44,227 nucleotides of DNA from an uncultured Rubrobacteraceae bacterium (GTDB lineage: Bacteria; Actinomycetota; Rubrobacteria; Rubrobacterales; Rubrobacteraceae), in contig CADCVE010000029.1 in the NCBI GenBank assembly GCA_902806065.1, positions 1 to 44,227 on the forward strand, read 5' to 3'. Under the pieces are notes generated by a model. That model made no database searches. It had not been told where the DNA came from and saw only the letters and a program-made list of their open reading frames with translations. Of the stretch, positions 34,094 to 43,173 are shown piece by piece (the first letter of the stretch is position 1; each line of letters starts with the position of its first letter). Made by a program: the position numbers and the translations under genes.

Positions 34094-35026
34094 GTGATCT
34101 GTGTCCGCGTACCGGCCACTTCGGCGAACCTCGGCCCCGGCTATGACGCGGTCGGCCTCGCCCTCTCCCTCTCCATGCGCATAAGCCTCGAACGCACCCC
34201 CGAACCGAAGGTGGAGGTCCACGGTACCGGCGCCGACCTCATCCCGTGTAGCACCGACCATCCCGCATACCGGGCAGCCCTATTCGTAGCCGAGATGGTC
34301 GGCGAGCACGACGCTCACTTCCATCTCATCCAGGAGAACGACATCCCCCCTGCCCGTGGCCTAGGCGGGAGCGCAGCCGCCCTCGTCGGAGGGGCCGTCG
34401 CCGCCAACGACCTGCTTGGTCGCTCCCTGGCCGCCCCTGCCCTCCTCGACCTCGTGTGCAGGCTGGATGGACACCCGGACAACGCCGCCCCCGCGCTACT
34501 AGGTGGCCTCGTTATCGGCACCCTCACGCCAGAAGGAATAAGCGCGGTCCGCCTCGAACCCAAGAACCTCAAGGCCATCGTCGCCGTCCCGGACTTCGCC
34601 GTCTCGACCAGCGCCGCCCGGCACGCCCTCCCGGACTCGGTGCCGCACAAAGACGCCGCCTTCAACGTCGGCCGGTCAGGGTTGCTGTTGGGCGCTCTGG
34701 CCACGGGCGAGTACCATCTGCTGCGGGTAGCGATGCAGGATCGCCTGCACCAGCCGTATCGCTCACACCTGATCCCCGGCCTCGAAGACGTTATAGAAGC
34801 GGCGCTCTCCAACGACGCCTACGGAGCCTGCCTCTCGGGATCCGGCCCAACCGTCCTCGCCTTCGCCCCGGAGGAACATGCCCAGAGAATAGCAACGGCG
34901 ATGCGCGCCGCCTTCGAACAGCACGGCGTATTGGCAAAAGCCTGGTCACTGGACGTAGACCTCGCGGGCGCCCGCGTCGAGCCACCTGGGGAGGTTCCGA
35001 CCCCGAGATCCTTACCCGTCCTCTAG
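34094..35026 (+). CDS. thrB: Homoserine kinase
   Basis: GHMP kinase making O-phosphohomoserine, the substrate of ThrC just upstream. It starts VRVPATSANLGPGYDAVGLA, as is usual for ThrB. The ATP loop PPARGLGGSAAALVGG is at 85-100 and the C-terminal GACLSGSGPTVLAF matches GHMP motif 3. GTG start, 310 residues. It is cotranscribed with thrC. No anomaly. Confidence 0.95.
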   Translation: MICVRVPATSANLGPGYDAVGLALSLSMRISLERTPEPKVEVHGTGADLIPCSTDHPAYRAALFVAEMVGEHDAHFHLIQENDIPPARGLGGSAAALVGGAVAANDLLGRSLAAPALLDLVCRLDGHPDNAAPALLGGLVIGTLTPEGISAVRLEPKNLKAIVAVPDFAVSTSAARHALPDSVPHKDAAFNVGRSGLLLGALATGEYHLLRVAMQDRLHQPYRSHLIPGLEDVIEAALSNDAYGACLSGSGPTVLAFAPEEHAQRIATAMRAAFEQHGVLAKAWSLDVDLAGARVEPPGEVPTPRSLPVL

Positions 35027-35162
35027 GGTCACCTTGCACTCGCTACCAGGAGCGGACGCACCTTCTAGCTTGTAGGATAATTTTGAGAGAACCTACGTTT
35101 TCCTTCGAGCGTACCAATAACACAGTAGCTGGCATAATAGGATATCTATTCTCGCGTTTATC

Positions 35163-35332
35163 ATGGTGTGGGTAGTTGTGTTGACGGTCGGAACCGCGAT
35201 GGCGGTCCCGGGCAACGGTAAGGGTAAAGGCAAGGAGAACGTTTCCATCTGTCACAAGGGCAGAAGACGATAACGGTTGGCAAGCCCGTGCTGAAGGCTC
35301 ATCTCAAGCACGGAGACACCGTGGGGCCGTAG
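35163..35332 (+). pseudogene. Small secreted HKGKKTITV-type protein, frameshifted
   Basis: From ATG 35163 the frame reads MVWVVVLTVGTAMAVPGNGK (end of a signal peptide), then ENVSICHKG, and stops at TAA 35271-35273. Shifting by one base after HKG gives KTITVGKPVLKAHLKHGDTV and GP before TAG at 35330. This is a small secreted domain I recognise, of the pattern ICHKGK-TITV...AHL-HGD. A single missing base explains the break, and the signal peptide start may also be incomplete. Stretches 35027-35162 and 35333-35528 show no other gene. Confidence 0.65.
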
Positions 35333-35528
35333 CCCGAGCTTGTTATGTAAGCGCCGGTGAGACTCTACTTCCCGCCGGGTCCTTCAGGATTCGGCTTTCT
35401 GTTGTCCTCAACACAGGTTTCGGGTGATCCGGGCTATACAATCCAGAGGTATATAAGCGTCTCGCGGGTTGACGCGGTCTCCCATGACCGCCGCGTTACG
35501 GAGAAACCGCATAGCGAGGAGGTATCTT

Positions 35529-36320
35529 TTGGAGCGTAAACGCAGTCGCCGCAACGGCCGCCTAGAACACAAGGAGTTTTACCGGGCGAGTTTGGTGGCC
35601 TTACTAGTGCTCGCGTCGCTGGTTTTTCTCGCCGCTTGTGGTGGAGAGACGGCGGGCGGAGGCGAGGGAGAGGCGGAGCCACCCGAGGAGGAGACGACAG
35701 CGTCTGAGGAGTCTGCGGGCGGGTCTACGACCGAGGAGACATCGAGCGAGGTCGCCATCACGCCGGCTGAGGCGACGGTCGGCCCGGACGAGAACTCGAA
35801 CATGCTGCCGGCGGGAGGGAGGGAGCCGGATCCGGATCGGCCCCCGCCGGAGAACCCGCCTGAGGGGGTGCGGACCTTCCCGGCGACTACCAACAATACC
35901 GTCGAAGGCCCTATCGAATATGATCGGGACCCTCCGACTAACGGCGATCACTCCCCAATGTGGCAAAACTGCGGCTTCTACCGGGAACCCGTCGAAAACG
36001 AGACCGCCGTGCATAGCATGGACCACGGTGCGGTCTGGATCGCCTACAGCCCGGACCTACCGCAGGATCAGATCGAGACCCTGCGCGGATTCGGCCAGGA
36101 GGAGTACGTGCTGGTTAGTCCTTACCCTGGCCTCTCCACGCCGGTGGTCGCCACCGCCTGGAGAAACCAGCTAGAGCTTGAAGGGGCCGACGACCCTCGC
36201 CTCAGGCAGTTCGTGGACCAGTTCCGAATCCTCGAGACGGCACCCCTCTCCGGAAACAAATGCTTTAACGGCAATGGAGAGCCCGAAGTGGCGCCTCCGA
36301 GCGCGCAGCAGGAGGCCTAG
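35529..36320 (+). CDS. DUF3105 lipoprotein
   Basis: A 263-residue predicted lipoprotein. The TTG start at 35529 has GAGGAGG upstream. A hydrophobic segment, SLVALLVLASLVFLAAC, ends in a lipobox with Cys37. An acidic Ser/Thr/Glu-rich linker follows to about 120. Then comes a DUF3105 domain: YDRDPPTNGDHSPMWQNCGF, ETAVHSMDHGAVWIAY, VLVSPYPGLSTPVVATAW. The His and Cys residues in it are the conserved ones of the family, whose function is not known. It probably sits on the outer face of the membrane. Confidence 0.88.
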   Translation: MERKRSRRNGRLEHKEFYRASLVALLVLASLVFLAACGGETAGGGEGEAEPPEEETTASEESAGGSTTEETSSEVAITPAEATVGPDENSNMLPAGGREPDPDRPPPENPPEGVRTFPATTNNTVEGPIEYDRDPPTNGDHSPMWQNCGFYREPVENETAVHSMDHGAVWIAYSPDLPQDQIETLRGFGQEEYVLVSPYPGLSTPVVATAWRNQLELEGADDPRLRQFVDQFRILETAPLSGNKCFNGNGEPEVAPPSAQQEA

Positions 36321-36467
36321 AACTACGCGGGACGCTCGGCCCTCGACCTTGCACGCTTACGGCTGGCGTCTGGCGACGAGCCTACGGTTGTGTTGCGTTT
36401 CTGAGGTGTGGGTTAAGATAGAGGCGCTATAAGAACGGACGCCAAGACCCCAAGGAGGCGCACGATC

Positions 36468-36977
36468 ATGGAGACAGGACGAGGCAGTGAGGGCATCCTC
36501 TCGGAGGAGTTGGCGGATAAGCGCGAGGAGATAACAGAGTTGCTCAAGAGCGCCTACTTCGCCGAGTTGGAGACCGTGATGAACTACGTCACAAACTCCA
36601 CCAACCCCGATGGCGTGCGTGCTCAGGAGATCAAGGAATCTCTGGAGGAGGACATCCAGGAAGAGCTAGGCCACGCCCAGCAGTTCGCCGCCAGGATCAA
36701 GGAACTCTACGGTGTGGTTCCCGGCTCGATGGACTTTCAGGCGGAGCAGACGTTGTTGCAGCCGCCCGATCAGCAGACGGACGTAGTGCATGTGATCAAA
36801 GGCGTCATCGACGCCGAAACAAAGGCGATAGAACTCTATGAAAAGATAGTGGAGGCTACCGAGGAGGTAGACCCGGTCACCAACGACATGGTAATAGCCA
36901 TCCTGCACGACGAGCAAGGTCACAGACGCCTCTTCGAAGGCTACCTAAAAGAGTACGCCGCCGAAGGTAAGGCGTAG
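36468..36977 (+). CDS. Ferritin-like diiron protein
   Basis: A 169-residue four-helix protein. Candidate metal ligands: E33 in SAYFAELETVMNY, E66 and H69 in EELGHAQQF, E117 in IDAETKAIELYE, and E149 and H152 in HDEQGHRRLFEG. These follow the bacterioferritin/Dps-like E-(EXXH)-E-(EXXH) pattern, so iron or peroxide handling is likely. Its start is preceded by AAGGAGG. A possible alternative-sigma promoter (GGTTGT at 36386, GGGTTA at 36410) precedes it; this is speculative. It is followed by a strong terminator. The rubredoxin gene converges on it. Confidence 0.85.
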   Translation: METGRGSEGILSEELADKREEITELLKSAYFAELETVMNYVTNSTNPDGVRAQEIKESLEEDIQEELGHAQQFAARIKELYGVVPGSMDFQAEQTLLQPPDQQTDVVHVIKGVIDAETKAIELYEKIVEATEEVDPVTNDMVIAILHDEQGHRRLFEGYLKEYAAEGKA

Positions 36978-36998
36978 AGTAAGGCGAGAATTGCCGCG

Positions 36999-37028
36999 AG
37001 CCCGGTCCTTTTATGGGCCGGGCTTTTT
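36999..37028 (+). terminator. Rho-independent terminator
   Basis: AGCCCGGTCC (36999-37008) pairs with GGGCCGGGCT (37015-37024), with one G-U pair, across the loop TTTTAT. It is followed by TTTTT. It ends the ferritin-like gene. Confidence 0.9.
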
Positions 37029-37060
37029 CTTGTCTAAGAATAGCGGTGTTCCCGGTCCCG

Positions 37061-37240
37061 TTACATGCCGGGGATAGGTACGCTCTCGAAGTCTTCTTTG
37101 GCAGCGCCGCAATCGGGACACTTCTCCGGGAGTTCGCCCTCGATACTGTAGCCGCAGACGGTGCAGGCCCAGTTCATAAGGTCTACCTCGCCTACCGCAT
37201 CCGGCTTCTCACCACCGGCGCCGCGTATTTCGTCGGTCAT
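37061..37240 (-). CDS. Rubredoxin-type iron protein
   Basis: A 59-residue electron carrier with two Cys knuckles, WACTVCGYSIEG and EKCPDCGAAKEDF, which bind one iron. The ATG at 37240 with GAGAGGAG upstream is preferred over an in-frame start at 37258. An N-terminal extension of about 20 residues precedes the fold. Its neighbour, a ferritin-like protein, often partners rubredoxin in peroxide defence, so a joint role is plausible though the two are convergent. Confidence 0.9.
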   Translation of the reverse strand: MTDEIRGAGGEKPDAVGEVDLMNWACTVCGYSIEGELPEKCPDCGAAKEDFESVPIPGM

Positions 37241-37367
37241 AGCAGGTCTCCTCTCCACACGGGGATAACGCGCTTATTATGGCACCGAATGCGTTGCCGG
37301 TTCCGTGTGGCCTCATGGTATGGTCCTGCTGTTCGATTGCCACGACTGATAAGAAGGGTAGGGCTTC

Positions 37368-38546
37368 TTGGATCTTCGTCTCCTGGTGCTGGCCTTGGGT
37401 ACCTTTGCGATTGGGACGGGCAGCTTCGTGTTCGCCGGGTTGCTCGGGTTCGTGGCCGATGATTTATCGGTCTCCGTTGCCAGTGCGGGGCAGTTGATCA
37501 CAGTATACGCTATTGTCTACGCCGTTAGCTCGCCGATCCTGGTAACGATCACCAGCGGGGTGGCGAGGAGACGGCTCCTGATCCTCTCCTTAACGGTCTT
37601 TGCCGCAGCGAACGTGGCCGCGGTGGTACTCCCCTCCTACGGGCCGCTGCTCGCCTCCAGGGTCGTCGCCGCGTTCGCCGCCGGGATCTTTACTCCAACG
37701 ACGGCAATCGTCGCCGCGAGTCTGGCCCCGCCGGAGAAGCGGGGACGCGCACTGGCAACCGTTACGGGCGGGCTGACGATCGCGTTCGCCTTCGGGATAC
37801 CTTTGGGCACCCTGGTCGGCGACTACTTCGGATGGCGCGCGGCCTTTGTGCTGGTGGGCGTCCTCGGGGCCGTCGCGCTAATCGGTATAGTCGCGCTCCT
37901 ACCGGAGATCGAGAATCCCCCGTCCGTGAGCCTCCGGGAACGCCTGGGAGTTGTGAAGCAACCCGCCGTCCTGGCCGCCTTGAGCCTCACTGCTATCGGG
38001 CTCGGGGCCGGGTTCGTGGTCTTCACGTATATAGGGCCGCTCATGGAAGAACTGACGGGTTTTGGAGGAAAAGGGACGAGCGTTATGCTCTTGCTCTTCG
38101 GGCTGGCCGGTGTCGCGGGGAATATCGTCGGAGGCTACGGTGCGGACCGCTGGAGATATGGTCGGAGCCTCGCGGTAATCTTCTTCGTTCTCACGCTATC
38201 CCTGCTCGCCTTCTCGTTACTCGCGCCGGTGGCGGGGACCTCTCTCGCAGCCGTCGGGGCGGGGATAGCACTGGTCACCTGGAGTGTAGCCGGGTGGGCG
38301 ATCACACCGTTTCAGCAATACCGCCTGATCGAACTGTCTCCCCGGCAAGGCAATATAGTTCTCTCCTTGAACGCCTCCGCCATCTACCTCGGCCAGGGTA
38401 TCGGCGCTGGCCTCGGAGCCCTCGCCATAAGCTACGGTTCTCTAAACTCCCTGGGATGGGTCGCCGCCCTCTATGCCGCCGCCGGTCTCATCGTGCTGCT
38501 CCTCAGCGCGCTCACAGGCGGTCCGGACGGGAAGAGTACGGCTTGA
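37368..38546 (+). CDS. MFS transporter, AraJ/YdhP-like
   Basis: A 392-residue major facilitator with 12 predicted spans. It has an early GFVADDLSVSVASAGQLIT segment, RVVAAFAAGIFTPTTAIVAA, and APPEKRGRALATVTGGLTIA of the DHA1 drug/sugar efflux group. The TTG start at 37368 follows AGAAGGGTAGGG. It converges with the polymerase gene; the stops are four bases apart. The substrate is not predictable. Confidence 0.88.
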   Translation: MDLRLLVLALGTFAIGTGSFVFAGLLGFVADDLSVSVASAGQLITVYAIVYAVSSPILVTITSGVARRRLLILSLTVFAAANVAAVVLPSYGPLLASRVVAAFAAGIFTPTTAIVAASLAPPEKRGRALATVTGGLTIAFAFGIPLGTLVGDYFGWRAAFVLVGVLGAVALIGIVALLPEIENPPSVSLRERLGVVKQPAVLAALSLTAIGLGAGFVVFTYIGPLMEELTGFGGKGTSVMLLLFGLAGVAGNIVGGYGADRWRYGRSLAVIFFVLTLSLLAFSLLAPVAGTSLAAVGAGIALVTWSVAGWAITPFQQYRLIELSPRQGNIVLSLNASAIYLGQGIGAGLGALAISYGSLNSLGWVAALYAAAGLIVLLLSALTGGPDGKSTA

Positions 38547-38550
38547 ACGT

Positions 38551-40299
38551 TTACTTGCGCCACTCTCGGGAGATGGCGACCTCTACCTCCGTCGGAACCT
38601 TTTTGAGAATCGCCGCGCCGGCCTCGTTCATCGCAAACTTCATCTTCTCGGCGACCTCGCCCGCGATGTCTTCTTTGCACTCGACGACAAACTCATCGTG
38701 GATGGAGTTGATGAGCCGGGCGTCGAGCCCCTCCAGATCGCGCCGGATATAGGCCAGGGCTACCTTGGCAATGTCTGCCGACGCCCCTTGAATTGGAAAG
38801 TTCATTGCCTCGCGCCGCATCGCGCCCTTGTCCTGCGAACCGAGCCCCGAGGTATCCCCAAACTTCCGCACCCGCCCGGAGAGCGTTCTTAGAGTGCGGG
38901 TCTTCATCGCCCGGTTGGCCGTGCTCTGTAAGAAACGCTGTACCTTGGGGTAGTTGGCGAAGTACTCGTCTATGAGCGTGCGCGCCCGCTCGTCGTCGGT
39001 GCCGAGCTGCGCAGAGAGGCTCCGCGCCCCCCGCCCGTACATGAGGCCGAAGTTGATCCGCTTTGCCGCCGAACGCTGCTCCTTCGTAACCTCGTCTCTG
39101 CCCACCCCGAACATTGAAGCAGCCGTTACCCGGTGCAGGTCCTCCCCCTCCCGAAAAGCCCGCACGAACGCCGGGTCATCCGAGACCTCCGCCAGTATCC
39201 GCAACTCTACCTGCGAATAATCCGCTATAACGAGCGTGTTACCTTGTTCTGCTACAAAGCAACTGCGAAACTCATCCTCGTGCGGTATCTGCTGGACGTT
39301 CGGGTTTGTACACGCCAGCCTCCCCGTAGGAACGCGGCATTGAAGGAAGTTGGCGTGGATGCGGCCGGTCTCCTTGTGGATGAAGCCCGGGTAGGGTTCG
39401 AGGTAGGTGCCGAGCTTCTTCTGCAGCTCGCGGTAATCCAGGAGCGCGCGGGCGGCCGGGTGATCTACCTTGAGGAGCGTCCAGACCTTTGTGTCAGAGA
39501 GTTCGATACCTAGAGTTCGGAAGGCGTCCATGATCTGCTTCGGGCTGTTGAGGTTCAGGCGTGGACCCAGACCCTCCAGGGGCAGGATGCCCTCAGGCTG
39601 GGGGAACTGCGCCTCCAGGGCCAGCGCCGCCTCGTCCCGCCGCTCGCGGACGGTCAGCTCCAGTTCCTTCCACTTTCCCACGTCGAGCTTGATGCCGGCC
39701 AACTCCATCTCCGCTATCGCCGCGACCGCCCGGAACTCTATCTTGGAGACTGCCCCGAGCTTCTCTTCTTCCAGGTCCTCCTGTAGGCGTTCGCGCAGGG
39801 GCAGGAGGACGGCGGCGTCTCTCGCGGCGTACTCGATCTGGGCCTCCGAGAGCTTCCCGGACCAGTCTTCCCGGCGCGCTGACTTGTCCAGTTCCACGTC
39901 CATATACCGGTTCGCGACCGCTTCTAGAGAGAAGGATGGTGTCTGATCCCCACCCGCCAGAAGCTGCGCGGCGAGCATCGTGTCGAAGATTGGGGAGAGG
40001 GAGATGCCATGCTCCGCCCGCAGAAAAGAGTAATCGAATTTCGAGTTGTGGAGAGCCTTTACCGGACCGCTCTCCAGCACCTCCTTGAGTGGCGAGAGGT
40101 CGCCGGTCTCAAAGACATCTACGACAAAAGTCTCGTCCGGGGTGGCGAGTTGTAGGAGGCGAACCCGACCGTCGCGGGGTGAGAGGGCCGTGGTCTCGGT
40201 ATCGACGCCTACCGCTTCGGCTACTTCGAGGATCTTTGCTATGCGGGCGAGATCCGCAAAGTCCTCGATAAGAGTGTGACTTGTCAGTCGTTCTTCCAC
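38551..40299 (-). CDS. Family A DNA polymerase with 3'-5' exonuclease, no 5'-nuclease
   Basis: A 582-residue Klenow-like enzyme. Exonuclease motifs DTET (33-36), NSKFDYS (85-91) and YAARDAA (157-163) are all present, so proofreading should be active. Polymerase motif A ADYSQVELR is at 359-367, motif B KRINFGLMYG at 413-422, and motif C HDEF at 534-537. The 5'-nuclease domain of full DNA polymerase I (about 900 residues) is absent and no frame upstream encodes it. Stand-alone forms of this type are known in actinobacteria and phages. Flanking genes are not phage-like. A repair role is likely; a second full polA may exist elsewhere. Confidence 0.93.
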   Translation of the reverse strand: MEERLTSHTLIEDFADLARIAKILEVAEAVGVDTETTALSPRDGRVRLLQLATPDETFVVDVFETGDLSPLKEVLESGPVKALHNSKFDYSFLRAEHGISLSPIFDTMLAAQLLAGGDQTPSFSLEAVANRYMDVELDKSARREDWSGKLSEAQIEYAARDAAVLLPLRERLQEDLEEEKLGAVSKIEFRAVAAIAEMELAGIKLDVGKWKELELTVRERRDEAALALEAQFPQPEGILPLEGLGPRLNLNSPKQIMDAFRTLGIELSDTKVWTLLKVDHPAARALLDYRELQKKLGTYLEPYPGFIHKETGRIHANFLQCRVPTGRLACTNPNVQQIPHEDEFRSCFVAEQGNTLVIADYSQVELRILAEVSDDPAFVRAFREGEDLHRVTAASMFGVGRDEVTKEQRSAAKRINFGLMYGRGARSLSAQLGTDDERARTLIDEYFANYPKVQRFLQSTANRAMKTRTLRTLSGRVRKFGDTSGLGSQDKGAMRREAMNFPIQGASADIAKVALAYIRRDLEGLDARLINSIHDEFVVECKEDIAGEVAEKMKFAMNEAGAAILKKVPTEVEVAISREWRK

Positions 40300-40375
40300 G
40301 CGACGATTCTAGCAGGAGGATATGGAATAAACGGGATCACAAAGGACAGTCGCTGGTAGGGTACACTCTATAGGC

Positions 40376-41485
40376 ATGGGAGGTTCTTTCAAGATAAGTC
40401 GGGCTTTCGGGATAGAGATCAAGGTCCACTGGACCTTTTTTCTGTTGCTGATCTTCTTCGCCTTTCTCGGCTTTCAAGAGTCGGGGAACGTGCTTGGCGG
40501 AGTTATAACCGCCACCGTGGTGGTAGCTCTGTTCGTTTGCGTTTTGCTGCACGAGTTCGGCCATGCGCTCGTGGCCCAGCGGCTCGGCATCGAGGTCCCG
40601 GACATAACCCTCCTGCCCATAGGCGGTCTCGCGCGCCTGAAAAACTTGCCCGAGAAACCCTGGGACGAAGTCAAGATAGCTATTGCTGGACCTCTGGTGA
40701 ACATAGTCCTCGCGCCGGTCTTCTTCATACTCGCTTACCTGCTCGGGGCCAACTTGCTCGCACCGCCCGACCTGCTCTCCGGGTTGGAATCTCTGGGCCA
40801 GGTGCTCGCGTACTTGGGCTACATAAATATCGCGCTAGCGCTATTCAACTTGCTGCCAGCCTTCCCCATGGATGGAGGGAGAGTGCTGCGCGGGCTCCTC
40901 GCGACGCGGTTTGGAGTGGTGCGGGCGACGGATATCTCCTCGTCAGTGGGGCAGTTCTTTGCGATTGCCTTCTTCCTCTTCGGGCTTCTTAGCGGCCAGA
41001 TCATCCTGGCCCTCATCGCCGTTTTTATCTTCTTCGGCGCCAGTGGCGAGGCCCAGATGGTACGCCAACGCGAGCTTATGCGCGGCCTCTCCGTCTCGGA
41101 TGTCATGGGCACCAAGCCCCGCACCGAGACCGTAACTCCCTACCACAACTTCGGGCAAGTCCTCGACTCCGTACTCCACGGCTACCAGGAGGACTTCCCC
41201 GTGGTAGACGAAGGTGGCAACCTCCTCGGCATCGTCACCCGCAACGAGATACTCGCCGCCGCCCACTCTCCGGACCGCTACGCCACCGTCCGCGACCTGA
41301 TGAAGACGGAAGTCCCAACTATCTCCCCCGACGCCGACCTCTTCACCGACGGCTACCGCATCCTGCAAGAGAGTGGCCTGCGCGCCCTCCCGGTTGTCCA
41401 GAACGGCGAGCTCGTCGGCATGCTCACCACGGACGACGTCGGCCAGGCGAGCCTCCTACGCGATCTCCGCAAGCAGCAATACTAG
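40376..41485 (+). CDS. Site-2-protease-type membrane metalloprotease with CBS pair
   Basis: A 369-residue intramembrane zinc protease. HEFGH is at 59-63 and NLLPAFPMDGGR at 158-169, giving two His and one Asp zinc ligand. Hydrophobic spans fill residues 20-225. Residues 241-365 are two CBS domains (SDVMGTKPRTETV; VRDLMKTEVPTISPDADLF), which in relatives sense adenine nucleotides. The TACACT box at 40362-40367 is eight bases before the ATG, so the transcript is likely leaderless. The next gene follows after nine bases. Confidence 0.92.
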   Translation: MGGSFKISRAFGIEIKVHWTFFLLLIFFAFLGFQESGNVLGGVITATVVVALFVCVLLHEFGHALVAQRLGIEVPDITLLPIGGLARLKNLPEKPWDEVKIAIAGPLVNIVLAPVFFILAYLLGANLLAPPDLLSGLESLGQVLAYLGYINIALALFNLLPAFPMDGGRVLRGLLATRFGVVRATDISSSVGQFFAIAFFLFGLLSGQIILALIAVFIFFGASGEAQMVRQRELMRGLSVSDVMGTKPRTETVTPYHNFGQVLDSVLHGYQEDFPVVDEGGNLLGIVTRNEILAAAHSPDRYATVRDLMKTEVPTISPDADLFTDGYRILQESGLRALPVVQNGELVGMLTTDDVGQASLLRDLRKQQY

Positions 41486-41494
41486 GTAGCGGCT

Positions 41495-42424
41495 TTGCGC
41501 ATAGCCTCACTCCTCCCGAGCGCCACCGAGATAGCCTATTTCGCCGGTGCCGGTGACGCCCTCGTCGGAGTAACCCACGAATGCGACCACCCGCCCGGCG
41601 TCGAGAAGCTGCCAAAGCTAACCAAGACCGCTATAGACCACCACAATCTCTCCAGTGCCGAGATAGACGCCGCCATCGGGCAACACCTCACCGACACGGG
41701 GAGCATCTACTCCCTCGACGTAAAGCTGCTCGAAGAGCTAAAGCCAGACCTTGTCCTGACGCAAGGTCTCTGCGACGTCTGCGCCGTCTCCCTGAACGTC
41801 GTCGAGCAGGCAGCGGCCGGACTCTCCAAAACACCTCGCGTCCTCTCCATGAACCCGACTACTCTGAACGAGGTGTTGGACGTGACCGTCGAGGTTGGCG
41901 ACGCCATTGGACGGGGCGCGGAGGTTCGCCGGGAGGTAGCTGCTCAGCGAGATCGTCTCGCTAGGGTGAAAGGAGCGGTCGCGGGGTTGCCCCGTCCGCG
42001 AGTAGGTTGCATCGAGTGGTTGGACCCTCCGTTCTCGGCCGGGCACTGGGTACCCGGGATGGTCCGGCTCGCTGGTGGCGAGGAACTCTTCGCGAAGGAA
42101 GGAGAGCCGTCGGGGCGCATCGCCTGGGATAAGGTCTATGAGGCTGCGCCGGAGGTGCTCATCCTCATGCCCTGCGGCTTCGACGCGGCACGGAGCATGC
42201 GGGAGGCTCGCACTCTGCCGGATCTTCCCGGTTGGAACGAACTCCCGGCGGTCAGGAATGGACGGGTGTGGGTCGTGGACGCGAACTCGTATTTCAGCCG
42301 TCCGGCGCCCCGGCTCGTGGATGGAGTGGAGACCCTGGCTCGCATCCTCCACCCGGAGATCTTTCCCGGCGCACCGGATACGACCAACGCTATCCAGCTA
42401 ACGCGGGCGAGGCTGAACAGATAG
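41495..42424 (+). CDS. Cobalamin-binding-type periplasmic-binding fold protein, no signal peptide
   Basis: A 309-residue BtuF-like fold: RIASLLPSATEIAYFAGAGD, THECDHPPG, LLEELKPDLVLTQGLCDVCA and VPGMVRLAGGEELF. The LCDVCA motif marks a cytosolic group often annotated as cobalamin-binding proteins. No signal peptide or lipobox is visible, so it is probably not an ABC receptor. The TTG start lies nine bases after the protease stop. Its precise role is unclear. Confidence 0.8.
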   Translation: MRIASLLPSATEIAYFAGAGDALVGVTHECDHPPGVEKLPKLTKTAIDHHNLSSAEIDAAIGQHLTDTGSIYSLDVKLLEELKPDLVLTQGLCDVCAVSLNVVEQAAAGLSKTPRVLSMNPTTLNEVLDVTVEVGDAIGRGAEVRREVAAQRDRLARVKGAVAGLPRPRVGCIEWLDPPFSAGHWVPGMVRLAGGEELFAKEGEPSGRIAWDKVYEAAPEVLILMPCGFDAARSMREARTLPDLPGWNELPAVRNGRVWVVDANSYFSRPAPRLVDGVETLARILHPEIFPGAPDTTNAIQLTRARLNR

Positions 42425-42484
42425 CTCCTCTCTATTCGCGCCCTCAAACCGGTTCCGTTACACTTCCTCAGCTATGAGGGTGTT

Positions 42485-43087
42485 GTGAGAGTGATCGTCG
42501 AAGAGGTGGAGGCGCTCGTCTCCCGAGCCGGAACACACCCGATCTGGGGCTACGGCCACTGCCTCAGGGTCTTTGCGCTTGCCAGTGAGCTAGCCGAGGC
42601 GGAGCGGATCGCCTATGACGCGGAGATACTGCGCCTCGCGGCTCTGCTGCACGACATAGGGCTGTACCGGGCCTACTCCCGGCGGGAGGGCGCGGATCAC
42701 GCCCGGCGCTCCGTGACAGTCGCCTCCCGAATGCTGCGCGACGGGGACTTCCCCCCGCACGCCACCCGCGTCGTCCTCGACGCCATAGAGCACCATCCGC
42801 CGGGCGCTTCTCCGGGCCGCTCAGCGGAGGCTGTCCTCCTCAAAGACGCCGTCGCCCTCGACTACCTCGGTACCGTAGGGCTCAGCAGGGTGCTCGCAAT
42901 GGTCGGCCTCGAAGAGTCTGTACCAGACCTTCCATCGGCCGTCCGGCACGCCATGAGCCTTCGTCACACCCTTCCGGACATGCTCCACCTCGAAGCCTCC
43001 CGCCACCTCGCCCAAACACGCGTTCTGGAGATGGACAACTTCTTTCACAACCTTGAAGACGCCACCTCGAACCTGAAGCTGCTCTAG
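42485..43087 (+). CDS. HD-domain phosphohydrolase
   Basis: A 200-residue HD protein with H25 (GHCLRVFAL), H56-D57 (LLHDIGLYRAY), H103-H104 (IEHHPPG) and D126 (DAVALDYLG) as metal ligands. It belongs to the small HD hydrolase group acting on nucleotides or related phosphates. The GTG start has GAGGGTG upstream. It lies 60 bases after the previous gene. Confidence 0.86.
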   Translation: MRVIVEEVEALVSRAGTHPIWGYGHCLRVFALASELAEAERIAYDAEILRLAALLHDIGLYRAYSRREGADHARRSVTVASRMLRDGDFPPHATRVVLDAIEHHPPGASPGRSAEAVLLKDAVALDYLGTVGLSRVLAMVGLEESVPDLPSAVRHAMSLRHTLPDMLHLEASRHLAQTRVLEMDNFFHNLEDATSNLKLL

Positions 43088-43173
43088 CTTCGAGCGTTGA
43101 TCAACTCTCAGCCTTCAGTGAAGATCAGGTTGATTCCTGTTGTAGGCGGAGCTGGCCGCTAAAGGCTGATTGC

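Noticed and set aside
33121-34119. Minus-strand frame of 332 residues opposite thrC
   Set aside because: thrC on the other strand is certain and the antisense protein has no family features.
38551-40299. Phage or plasmid origin of the polymerase gene
   Set aside because: Neighbours are chromosomal-type genes with no phage functions, and similar stand-alone enzymes occur in actinobacterial chromosomes.
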